Positions 53,601-64,000 of a DNA stretch of 64,000 nucleotides are shown piece by piece. The position numbers and the translations under genes were made by a program. Numbering within the stretch: the first letter of the stretch is position 1; the number at the start of each line of letters is the position of its first letter. Below the pieces are notes generated by a model that saw only the letters and a program-made list of their open reading frames with translations, did not search any database and had not been told where the DNA came from. This DNA comes from Ceratodon purpureus (lineage: Eukaryota > Streptophyta > Bryopsida > Pseudoditrichales > Ditrichaceae): contig CM026429.1 of NCBI GenBank assembly GCA_014871385.1, positions 4,118,083 through 4,182,082 on the forward strand. The letters run 5' to 3'.

Positions 53601-55135
53601 CGTGTTTGTTTTCACAGGTGCCTTTACTCACTTCTACCTGCCAAAAATTTATCAACTCTTATCGAGATTGTTGTTATGCCGTTGTTTTATTATTTTGTGA
53701 GAATTACCTGATCATTTTTTGTGCGGATTATATGAAATAAACAGGGACATGTGAAATTTCCAACGATTCTGGATCTGTTTCCATATACAGTTACTGGTCA
53801 AGATATTAAAGTCAGAAGCACGGATATAAGGACCCAAGACCAAGGTAGTTCCTTGATTCAAATGTTGGGGCAACGAGGAACGATGCTATCTCACATCAGG
53901 AAATTGCAAGGCTCAGGTTATCCAAGTTCGTTGTTTTCCCTAGAACCAGGAATTAAAGGAGGTTCAGAGTTGAGCAAGCAAACAGATGACGTTGAATCTG
54001 CACATGAGACAATTGCTGCAGAAGATGCAATTACAGGTATTGCTAGCGAAGGTCTGATACATGAGGACTCTCTACCTGATCCAGGAGCACCGGGTAATGC
54101 TAACCCAGTTGAGAGTAGAGAAGCGGGTGGCCTTACTGACATAGAAATTTCTACTTCAGATGAGACATCAAAGGTACGAGAGATTTCTGGCAGCACAATA
54201 TTGGATGGGTGATTTGTCTGCTCCAGGTCTGCATAATTTTGACATCACACGGGTCATCAGAATAGTGTAATTTAAGTGCGGTGATATTCCTACTACTCAA
54301 GAGCTACCACTGCTTATTCTCACGAGTTGTTAATTGAATTTTCAGTTGGATATTAGTGGTACTCCGAAGCTGGAAAATCTTACTTCGTCAACTCCATTTT
54401 GCACTGGTCTAGGTTTGTTTCTCCTCAACCTGTTCTACTGTTATGTCGCTTTAGTGGCTTAATGAGAGTATGGTGCAATGCTGTGCCTAGAGATTTCTTG
54501 AGAATTAAATAGCATGTGTATACGTGTTTTTAGTGTTAGAACAGCGGTTCTAAGAACGAGGGAGTATTAGACTAATCATAATGAACATTCTACGTACGAT
54601 TATAGGCACGTGCATCCAGGGTCCACCATCTGGCTATTAATTAATGTATGCGTTGGTCCCACTGGTTATCTCAGGTGCGCTTGCAGATCCCCTTGGTGCA
54701 CAGATCTCTAGATCAACCGTCCAACAGAATTTGCAACCGACAGCAGAAAGAACTGTGACCTCACGAAGGTTGTTGTATGAGCTTCTATCCATTGTGGTAC
54801 ACCATGGGGGTCCACAGAGTGGGCATTACACTGTCTATCGGAAGGTGAGGTTACCGAAAGATAGAGATCATGAAGTGAGTACCGGTATTGCAGAAGGAGT
54901 TGGGGCTGGTCTGCGTTGCAGCACGGAAGTGCGAGAACAATCAGCAGAGATTGAAATTGATGAAAAGTCTTCAAAAGTTCCCGTGGAAATGGAGGTGGAG
55001 GTAGCGGAGGAAGATAGGGAGATTGTGGCGTGGTTCAAGGTGTCTGACACAAATGTAAGACGAGTAGAGGAGTTGGAAGTGCAACTGGCGAATGCTAGCC
55101 TGTTGTTTTATGAGCGTTTGAAGTGTACTCCATGA
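50650..55135 (+). CDS. UBP27: Membrane-anchored ubiquitin-specific protease, UBP27/USP30 type
   Basis: Cysteine protease that removes ubiquitin. Eleven exons: 50650-50979, 51159-51285, 51484-51584, 51769-51975, 52253-52321, 52655-52828, 53069-53206, 53441-53503, 53745-54173, 54346-54412, 54675-55135, total 721 aa in phase. An N-terminal hydrophobic stretch (LLTVLGAGSMGALLAF, about 42-57) precedes the Cys box GLQNMGNNCFLN with C103. Paired cysteines MACQKCG and VKCSHC are the USP zinc-ribbon. The His box is HHGGPQSGHYTVYRK with H619, and WFKVSDTNV supplies the third catalytic residue. N-terminal anchor plus this architecture matches plant UBP27, on the mitochondrial outer membrane. Longer than Arabidopsis UBP27 (about 490 aa), mainly through an acidic, low-complexity segment in exon 9 (404-546) and another before WFKVSD. 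Confidence 0.93.
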
Positions 55136-56960
55136 CAGCCGATTCCTTATTTTGGTCCATAAGAGAGCTGAAATGGCTTGATGTCTTTGAACCTGCGATT
55201 GCCTCTAGCATATTGGTAAGTCCTCCTTATTGGCAGGCCGTTTGCTAATTCAAGTTTGGTTTTCGCTCCATGTGAGTGCTTTGTTATGCAAACTTTTTTG
55301 TGACGATCACAAATGCTTTAGAAGGATGTTTTGTTGCTATTTGTCTTCTAGTGGCCACGACTGGGTGCTAAACCGGAATGTATAATGATTTACAATTGAG
55401 ATTCACTTCGAGTGCTATTTGTCTTCCCATCTACTATGGCAGCCCATAAGTAAGGAATTACAGACAGCAGATTATTGGATCTGTGACACTTATGTGAAGT
55501 GAGCAGTGAGAAGCGCGGCTCTTATTATGTATCTCAGTATGTCCTTGGAATCCTTAACAAGGAAGCTATTTAGTCATGATATTTGCCTTTGTCTATGAAT
55601 TGATAACCTATGCCTGGCGTTGTCGTACTTGCAGGTGAAACATATCATGCTCATTTGCAGAAGCATAGACAATCGAATATCTATACTCTGCACCCTAGTT
55701 GTTACTTTTGGCTGGTTCTATGTGAACAGACCATCAAGTACCGTATCACATCTGCTTTTGAACGTCTCACTGCAGCCCACTGAACGTGGTAACAATTCTC
55801 ACTCTTGAGTTAAGAGTATTGGCTCATTTCAGTAACTAAAGGTGCTGCAGGTTATAGTTTATGCAGTTAAATTTAGAACCTCAGTATTTGATTCATGTCC
55901 CACATGATCAATTGCAGTAGTTCTATCCAGGTTGGATGCTCTCTGAGCACCTATGGTTGGATTTGCAGGTTTGGATGATAAGAAATTGCGCTGTTTACTC
56001 ACGCTGGTAGGTATGCATAGTGATGAGAATGGGAGTCCTGTTTGTAGCGGTGTAAACCACTGAAATAAAGCGTTCACCTGATTTTGGAACAAATTCATAA
56101 TTGAATGTCAATTCAGAATGCTTCCTTGGTCCAAAATGTGCCTTAAGGTGCAACCACTATAAGCATGACTTAAAGAGTTTTGAGCATGTTTTTTATTTAC
56201 AGTATATTTTATTGGACCAAATTAGCAACAGAAAAATAATCCCAATGCACTTTAAAATGCATTATTTGGACAATGTGTAAATAAGTTATGAATTTTTAAA
56301 GGGTTTACCATGAATATACCTAATGCCAACCCTAGGGTCTTATGTCCAGATTTGGTACATTCTTAGAATCATATCTATTCACTTTCCTAGATTTTCAAGA
56401 TTTAGAAAGGGCTCGTATGGGTACGTGGATGCTTATGGGTGTTGTTGCTTTATCATCTACAAACATTGATCCACTTGACTCAGCAATTGTGGAGGCCTTT
56501 GCTCATCATGGATGACAAAGTCTTTTATAAGGTTCTTTGTTGTGTGTTACCCTTTTGAGCAAAATAAACTTTGGTTAGTAATAACTATTGTGAATTAAGG
56601 ATCTTTTAAACTTGAAGGTTTAAGGATGTTGTGTAGAGGGTGTATAGCCTATTCAGATCCTTCTCACATTTAGTGACACCTTTCAATATTGTAGCTTATA
56701 AAAAATCTTATCTTTACATGTTTATTTCAATGATTAGTGTACATCATTAGATTTTGTTTGTTTATTCTATTTTTTTACTTTTTGCATTAATTAGTACAAA
56801 CTTGAGAGTGCATGTGTATATATTAGTAGTTTTGGTTGAAAAGTACTATTTTTTGTTGATTTTATCTAATCACTCTAATATAGTGGGATGTGTTGGTTTG
56901 CAATACTTGTGATTGCAATTTGCAGTAATATTAGCTAGACTATTATTTATACATGATGTG
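55136..56960. other. 3' region of the UBP27-like gene and spacer
   Basis: No further gene recognised. Moderately AT-rich with short ORFs. Probable long or alternatively spliced 3' UTR up to about 56.1 kb, then plain AT-rich spacer. Confidence 0.45.
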
Positions 56961-56969
56961 GATTTTGAA

Positions 56970-57480
56970 TGGCTTGCTACTATTTGATGGTGAAATGTGG
57001 CAAGAAGGCATGTGTAGCCTATAGCCTGTAAATGTTTGACAAATAATGCTATTCTGAATGAGTTGGGTTTGTTGGTGAGATATGGCAAAAAGCATATTTA
57101 GTATACATGTTTCAGAAGGCACATGTGGCTTATTAATGTTTGAGAGGTGATGGTATTTGGAATGAGATGTGTTTGTTGATGAGATACGACAGAAGGAATG
57201 TGTGGCTTAGGCTTATAAATGTTTGACAAGTGATGTTACTTTGAGTGAACTGTATATGTTGGTGAGATGTGGTAGAAGGCATGTGTGGCCCATAAATGTT
57301 TGACAAGTGATAAATGTTTGACCACAAATGCTATTCAGAATGAGCTTTGTTTGTTGGTGAGATATGGCAGAAGGCATTTGTGGCCTAGAAATGTCTAAGA
57401 AGTGATATTACTTTGAGTGAGGTGTCAGTGACAGACATGTGCGGGTTATTAATGTTTGATGAATGATGTTGCATTGATTT
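56970..57480. repeat. Degenerate tandem repeat, about six units of 75-105 bp
   Basis: Each unit contains variants of GTTGGTGAGATATGGCAGAA, GGCATGTGTGGCC, TAAATGTTTGACAAGTGATG and TTTGAGTGAG in that order. Unit length varies by insertions, and units differ by 10-25 percent by eye, so the array is old. Confidence 0.75.
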
Positions 57481-58520
57481 TCTTGATTTAATTTATAAGT
57501 GAAATGTCCCATCATGTTTGTAAATTGTATTTTTTGTTTCATGTATCTTTCTACATGTTTTGGTTGATTATTAATAATTATAGATATAAGCATATTATTT
57601 ATGAAAATTGTAGTTGTTTGTGATATGTTTGGTGAGATTTTGATGACTTATGAGTGCTTTGATTTTGTGGACATGTCTTCCCTCATGGATATGGGGTTTA
57701 AGGAATGTATACGTATTGATCCGTTTTTATATATTTTTTGGTTGTTTGTGTTTAAATTTAGGTTTTGAATGGGTACTCTTTCACACAAGAAGCTTTGAAA
57801 CAAGCTTTAAGAATTTTCAATGGATAATAAACTTGACCATGGTAAAATTTGATACACATGTTTGCCAATCCTTTTGCAGACATCATTATCATCCACTTCC
57901 TGTATGCAGCCAGCATGCTGCAGGAACATGAATTCTTGATACCAAATTACCGAATCTTTTTTAACTTTGTATTACTGATATTATATCATTCTTCTTTTAA
58001 ATTTTTTTAAATTTTTTAAATTTTTTTTTTTTATTAACTGATCAAATTGAAGAGAAGAGCATAGTTGTATGAGAATCAGTCCGCATCATGACAGAATCTT
58101 GACAAGTAAGTTATCTCCTTAGCACCAGCTGCTGCTAATCACTGAGTAGTCATGAGTCTTTGAATCTGTCACTGTCCACCGCGGAAGCTTTCACAACATT
58201 CATGTGCCATTGGATGGATGATCCTCGTCTTGATTGATTCTGCGAGCCTGAAATTACTGTTGACATTGCACATGTATGTTGTTTGCAGCAACCCAAGCTG
58301 ATGAGGAACATACCATTTTACTGCAGTAGAACATCCTTTCCTTTGTATCCACAAGAACAAAAACTATGGTTAGTGTAGTGATCGGTTGCTTTCATGTTCA
58401 TTTTTCTTTTATCATGATTATCTTTCAGTTTTTGTTTCTTTGAAGAATGTTTTCAAAATAAAAATTACCACTCATCGGTTATAAAATACAATTGTTGATT
58501 TTTGTGATGACTCTTGTACC
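57481..58520. other. AT-rich intergenic DNA
   Basis: No gene seen. Includes T-rich low complexity at about 57995-58035. Confidence 0.5.
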
Positions 58521-59462
58521 TTAACCCTTTAGTGCCCAAGCGACCAGTTTCTGGTCGCTTGGGCCTCCTAAATGTAAATTCCGGTGTCTGTGTTCGGAGA
58601 ATGGCTTTGCGTAAACTGGGACGGATGGGGGCTGAATCATTTGCTGCATGATGGGCGAAGAATTTTCGGAATCGGACTAGAGGAAGGCATCCAAATACCA
58701 CATAATACACTCAGACCGTATGAAAGAAAAGTGGGATTGAGGGGGAAAGATGGGCTGGTTACGTACATGGGGCGTGAACTGGCACATTGGTTTTCCAAGT
58801 TGACTGAAAGATTTCACACCTGTCGGCAGGTTGTTGGGCTTTCCTCCTCTTGGAAGGAAATCTACAGTATGACTCTTGTGTATTCAGTTTGAACGGTATT
58901 TTGCGTGATTATTAGGATTTCTATTTGTTTTCTCGAGGTCTTGGGAGTTCCATGGGACTTGTATGTGCAGATGAAGGCCCCCACCGTTGCGATTTCCTGA
59001 TGGGGAATTTTAGGTGATCAATATCAGCCGTAGACTTTCAGTGCTGAACCGTATCCCTGTGACCTTCTCTGCGCAAAACAATTCTATATCAATTAGAGAA
59101 AAAATAATTTTGACCTCGTTTCTTTTGGGCTACCTCACTCTAGGTGTTGAGACTCACGTCCAAGTGAGTGATAAATTTTACCATTTTTATGCAAATCGCT
59201 GATCCCAAATCACCCAACGGTAGTCTAAGCGTATACTTGCTTTATTTCAAAAAACCCTGCTCAAATACAGATGAATCACATGCAATGGTATCACTCCCAA
59301 TCCCCACTAAGTTATCCAAACAAAAGGTGATCCACTTGGGCACCATTTTCACCACCCGGATTTCTAAAAATTGGCCAACTCTGGAAGCAATGGCATGAGA
59401 TTCAAGCTGAGGTCACCAAAAACCACTTTCTCCCAAAAACTGCTTGGGCACTAAAGGGTTAA
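58521..59462. mobile_element. piggyBac-like DNA transposon, non-autonomous
   Basis: TTAA at 58521-58524 and 59459-59462 flank a 934-bp element. Its ends, CCCTTTAGTGCCCAAGC (58525-58541) and GCTTGGGCACTAAAGGG (59442-59458), are perfect 17-bp inverted repeats. TTAA target duplications and CCC..GGG termini are the hallmark of the piggyBac superfamily. Next to the left end is a perfect 13-bp hairpin (58535-58563, loop TTT) built from CCCAAGCGACCAG. The internal ORF (58584-58892, 102 aa) shows no DDD transposase motifs that I can see. The uniform ends suggest a fairly young insertion. Confidence 0.85.
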
Positions 59463-62400
59463 CATAGATGATGCCTGCAAGTTCAAAGTGCTTGCATTGC
59501 AAAATACAGTACTTTGAGCCATTGACAGAGCTAAGAACTATACCTGACACCTTAGCACCTCAGGCTGGATGACCAAGATACACACTTTCCATCCAACTTG
59601 CAAAACTGATTTCAATTATTAGATTGTGTTCTCCATGTTGTCCACTACGTAGAGAAATGCAACTTTGAACTTCCTTACATTTTGGAACATAATTCTCTCA
59701 AATCTAAAGGGAACCCTCCTTGCCCTGTTTTGAAATGTACCTGTTCTGGAGCAGGTGTAATCTGTAACCCAATATAACATGGAATACCTGGTAGAGGTTG
59801 GGTCAAGGCGACCGCAATCTCACCTTCTTGTCACTTCAGTACCTATCACCGAGCAGGGTGCTAACTTAATTTACGCTCTGCAAGTCCGCCTCTTCAAGGT
59901 ACTAGTTAGTAGTCTTGAGAAGCTGGAACTGAGTGTGATTGCACTGGACTCAGCTGTCCCTGCGCCCAGCAACATGATCGTCTTGACTCTTAGCGAGTCC
60001 CCCAATTAAATCCACATGTGATATCTGGCCCAGCATTATTCTGCCTAAGATGAACCTGCCCGTCTGCCATTACCATGCCAATCCGTTTGTTGGCAGTGCA
60101 TTATCATCTGTCACGTCTCCCATACTTCCTCATCTGGGATGCACAACCTGCATGTGCCCACTGCCCACTACCTGTTGCTCTTAGCCTATCAGTTGAGATT
60201 CCAAAGGCAGTGGGCAAAGCAATATGTTGTAAACGGCCAGTGTTGGGCAGATCAAAAGGACATATTGAATCAGTGTCACATAGCAAAAAAATTAGGTTTC
60301 ATCACCAAAAATCAACTTGGTATGCTACCAGTCTAAACACCTATTATCAAATTATTGGATGTAAGTTACCCATACAAAGGTATTGTTTCAGTTGAGAAAT
60401 TGTCCTTAGGAAAGGTCACATTTTCATCCGGCCATTCACGACTGTCAAGTTATGGAGATGTTGGTACAAAATTTGATCAATATGGTACATTGCTTCATTC
60501 TCATCAAGTTATGCCCAACCAGTTATGAATCAGCAAGCAGAGCAAAGGCTGGCAACTATAAGTACCCAATTGAAGAGCATCCGACCAGACTTCCGATCCT
60601 GACATTGGATGCCAGGGTTGCAGCAGGCCAATCCGTTTACTTTGTATTATCCAACACTAAATTTTTTCATACAATGGGATTAAATTGTATCATCCCTATC
60701 TTACGAAAATCCAAGATACAATGTATCATGAACATGCTATTTGGCAATGCTATTGAACTCCTATTGGGCATAACAACATGCCTAGAAGACTCGCAATTCT
60801 CCTGAATGAAGTATGCATGTCTCACCAAATGCATTTATATTACATAGTCATGGCAAGAGCATAGCTATTGGCTGGTATGTAGGCCGTGATCCCACCAAAT
60901 CATTTCTATGAGAGTTGGAGGCTTCACATGCATACCAAGAGTGACTATGCTAGCAAGCCTAGAACCAGCGCGAACGATCAAGGATGGGAATGGTGTGAAA
61001 GCAAAAGGTACTTGCGACTTTACAACCCCCATCAGTAACTTTAAGTCTCTAGAATAGCTTACAGGACTTGAAGCGAATGATCATTTAAGGGACTTGTCCA
61101 ACCGAGTGGTGTTACACAAAACATAAATACTCAACCAGATCCAAGAGTACCGCTGTTGTTCACTGATGGTACTAGAACTGGCGCAGCAACACCTGAGGCA
61201 TCCAATGCCTACACAAGGCCCTGGAATCCAAGAACGGGAAGTCGAGCTCCTTCACAAGGAGTACAAAGGAGAGTGATGTGTTTGCACAGCAGGGTCACAT
61301 CACTCCCATTCCCTTTGCTACGTCTACAATAGTCTCACACAACCCAAATCTTCCTTTGTGCTAAACTTAATTTAGATACATTGCATGTGAACAGGGATGA
61401 TAAAACAATGATTACTAAATCTTATGAAGATATTATCATATAATATGTCCCAAAAAACAATGTTCAACCCGCAAAAGGTCAATGACTCATCCAACTAAGA
61501 GGTTACTTTCATGTGTTAACGGTTTTGCATCTATCATCAGATGTAACAAGCATGCTATTTGGCTATCTTATTAGAGTTTTCTTTAAAAGTCACCTTATTT
61601 TGGGAAAGATACTATGAGTTTTGATTTATTGTTTTATTATTTTTTACTCCAAATAGTTAGAAAATGTGAAAGAACTTAGTGATGTGATCATATTTGGTGT
61701 GTAAGAGCTTGGTGGTTGCTAGTTTTACCATCATTCCATTTTTGAAAACTAATTTTCTTTGAACTTAGAGGTCACTTAGTTTTTCCATGTCTACTACTTA
61801 TTTAGAGAAAAGAATAATATTATTTTCAATTGTAAAAACTCGGCACCAATATTCTTAAATGAGCACATGGCACCTTACGTGACAAAACATTTTACATTGC
61901 GAGATGCAAACGATGCCTTATGCTGATTTTTCTTTTCCTTTCAATTTCCAATATTTAGAAAGATTCTTAATTTGCAAGGTGCTAAGAAATCACCATGCGG
62001 AAAGAAGTACATTGATGCAAAAAGAAAAATTGGAGCAATGTCTTTATGTCGGATAATGGCTGTGGGGCAAGGCTTCCTGCAAATGAAGGGCCTAACTTAG
62101 GCAAATCGACGTCATTGTGCCCGTAAGGCCTTGCCTCGCCGTCATAACCCTACTATAGAAAACTCAATAGTATCTAAGAGTAAGGCAAATGGTGGCCCGT
62201 CATCAACTCCCAGACTCCAGTATGGGGCTGTGACGGGACCCCAGAGTTGAATATGGAGGATTTGCCCCGCCAAAGTCCCAATGGTCCCCCGTTACCTAAT
62301 TGGGAGTTTGATCCCGACTGTTATCGTGTCGGCCAGAACAGAGGCCACATTTCTCGAGTTGGATTCTGATCTAATTGACTTGTTTCCGACAATTCAAAAC

Positions 62401-62640
62401 AACTGTTGACTCGTCTTACCAAGAAGTTAGTTTCTCACGATATATGGAGAAAATATGCAGAGACTTGGAGGCTTTTAGCATGACCCGGTAATTTGCTTAG
62501 AGATATGTAGAGTTCATTGGGGTTTGTTTTTTTATACAGGGTCCCATATGCCATTAACAGGAGAAAATACAGTGATCATTGGCCTTGCTCTAAGTCAAAT
62601 ACCAAATATCTTTACAAATAACGCTAGTCATTTAATTTAT
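59463..62640. other. Intergenic DNA, possibly old transposon remnants
   Basis: Several adjoining short ORFs at 59.78-60.8 kb hint at a decayed coding element, but no domain is recognisable on either strand. 61.3-61.9 kb is plain AT-rich DNA. 62.05-62.35 kb is a GC-richer patch with repeated CAACTCCCAGA / CCCCAGAGTTG words. Confidence 0.4.
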
Positions 62641-62699
62641 TTTTATTTTGGTAAAACATGGTGACCACAGGTGAGTAAAATTCAAATTCCAAGTATCCA

Positions 62700-62965
62700 T
62701 GTGCCCTGCCCGGCTGAACCGTTCACCTGCCCTGCCCTGCCCTGCCCGACAGGCGCAGCCTTTGGAAGCCTGGAAGACAGAAGAGAACTTAGAGCACCCA
62801 AGGACAAGTCCTGCCCAGATCACATCACCGCTAAGTTCCACCCCGGGAAGGGGAAGACTTACCGCATGCGAACTCATAAAGCGCACCCCACCCCGCTCTC
62901 GCCCCGCCCGGCCCGGCCCCACCCGACCCGGCCCCAACCCTCCCCACCCGGCCCAAAGCTAAGCG
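62700..62965. repeat. C/G-rich low-complexity tracts (CCCTG and CCCGGCC words)
   Basis: CCCTGCCCTGCCCTGCCC at about 62725-62745 and a (CCCGGCC/CCCGACC)n stretch at about 62898-62960, separated by ordinary sequence. The proline- and arginine-rich ORFs here are artefacts of the repeats. Confidence 0.75.
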
Positions 62966-63203
62966 AGGCCAGACGCAACCATCACTCTCGACTGCCTTCA
63001 CAACGAGCCCAATACCCAAGTCCAGACCGATACCTAGGTGATACTTTCTTCATACTGTTGTGACACTACACTGATACAATGACTGTTACTAGGGTAGATA
63101 CTAGGGCGGGTACCATCAGGTCCTGATTCGGAGGACTGTTGTTGTCGTCGTCGTCTTCAATATGCGACGCCAACCTCGACATGGCAGGGGGCTTATTTCA
63201 TGA

Positions 63204-63817
63204 ATGCTCGCAGCGCTTTCTCATTCTGGTGCGCTCGCTTCCGCAATCCGCTTCCGGTCCGCCTCGCAGCTGTGCTTCCGGTGAGTATCTTCCCTTTTTC
63301 GTCTCAGTTTTTGGCGGAGTTTGCATTCTGTTTCGCCCCTGCTTCTGCTTCCTTCCCGTTTGCGCAGCTTAGTCTGCAGTTGGAAGTAACGGATCATGAT
63401 ATGTGTTGTGAGCGCGTTGCAAATGCTGTGTGTCAGTGGTTTGTGAGGTTTTAGGAGCGGGCATTTGGATTTCTGTTAGTGCATGCGCGCTGTGTAGGCG
63501 CTTTAGGAGCGTCCTTGGGAGGAAGTGCAATGTGTTGAGCGGTTGCCAGGGGGAGAGTGTAGTGGAGCGCGTGGTCGTGCGTTTTGGTTGTTGCGTGGAG
63601 GTTTAGTCCTGTGAACGGTCTCTTTTCTCACGCGATGTTTCTCATTAAATTCGATGAAGCTAAATGGCTGAAGCGTTCCTCGGTAGGTGTTTGGATTCTG
63701 CCTGGTTAGTTTCTGTGGCATTGGTTTCTGATGATTCGGGAACGTGTGGCTGTTTGCAGGGATGCTATGGTGATTTTAGCTGCGCTGGCTATGGGCGACA
63801 TTAAGCCTGCGTTCTTG
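63204..63817 (+). CDS. 5' end of a gene for a probable mitochondrial protein (runs off the window)
   Basis: Two exons, 63204-63280 and 63760-63817, join in phase (GT donor GTGAGT, acceptor TTTGCAG, next donor GTAAGG) to 45 residues: MLAALSHSGALASAIRFRSA, then SQLCFRDAMVILAALAMGDI, then KPAFL. The first 26 residues are rich in A, S and R with no acidic residue, a typical mitochondrial (or dual) presequence. I do not recognise the following AMVILAALAMGDIKPAF. Two earlier ATGs (63181 and 63200) open other frames across the same exon, and neither joins exon 2 without an immediate stop. Further exons must lie beyond 64000, or at least beyond 63818. Confidence 0.55.
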
Positions 63818-64000
63818 GTAAGGAGAGGATATGGCGCTCGTTTATTCTTCTGAATCGTTGTCTCTTGTCGTGGATGTCGTTGATCCTATTCTGATGTATC
63901 GGGACGCTCACTGCCGTGCTTGATGTTTAATCGTCGTGACGTTGTTGGCCATTGGAGGTGACGCTTTATACTTGTCGAGTGTCACGGATACTCTTCCTGC

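Noticed and set aside
59779-60805. Cluster of short plus-strand ORFs as a broken gene
   Set aside because: No recognisable domain in any frame on either strand; called only as unassigned intergenic DNA.
62671-63063. Proline-rich secreted protein
   Set aside because: Overlapping ORFs in three frames come from CCCTG/CCCGG low complexity; no consistent start or splice sites.

Overview
The window is nuclear DNA of a land plant. Genes are split by many short GT-AG introns. Products include a plastid-type thylakoid protein, an organellar lysyl-tRNA synthetase, an mTERF factor and a near-canonical plant RBX1, and there are plant-type TTTAGGG telomere motifs. The AT-rich, repeat-filled spacers and a secreted SH3-type cysteine-rich protein of a kind known from fungi and bacteria make a bryophyte (moss-like) source my best guess. 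That guess is inference; the sequence alone does not name the species.

Layout. 97-3621 (minus): a nine-exon RlmI/COG1092 rRNA cytosine methyltransferase with a transit-type N-terminus. 3.7-23 kb: gene-poor, AT-rich DNA with a higher-order tandem repeat (6.5-8.6 kb), minisatellites and a candidate MITE. 23082-24837 (minus): a five-exon, two-helix thylakoid-type membrane protein. 27014-28549 (minus): three-exon COA6, the twin-CX9C cytochrome oxidase copper-delivery factor. 29078-32453 (plus): seven-exon mTERF of the mTERF2/EMB2219 type, divergent from COA6. 33191-38317 (plus): fifteen-exon class II lysyl-tRNA synthetase. 38.8-39.2 and 45.6-46.1 kb: two copies of one small inverted-repeat element family. 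40960-41595 (plus): secreted SH3b-like protein. 44139-45038 (minus): five-exon RBX1. 46.1-49.3 kb: AT-rich DNA with a SINE-like fragment, a G18 tract and a MITE. 50650-55135 (plus): eleven-exon UBP27/USP30-like deubiquitinase. 56.9-62.7 kb: degenerate tandem repeats and a piggyBac-like element with TTAA ends. 63204 to the right edge (plus): first two exons of a probable mitochondrial-protein gene.

How the genes fit together. At least six of the eight interpretable genes have plastid or mitochondrial products: rRNA methylation, organellar transcription or RNA maturation, organellar aminoacylation, oxidase assembly, a thylakoid protein and a mitochondrial outer-membrane deubiquitinase. RBX1 is the general cullin-RING ligase subunit. 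Every exon chain below was assembled by hand. In each one the intron phases match and the summed length is a whole number of codons, which is the main support for the models. No intact virus-like element was recognised.
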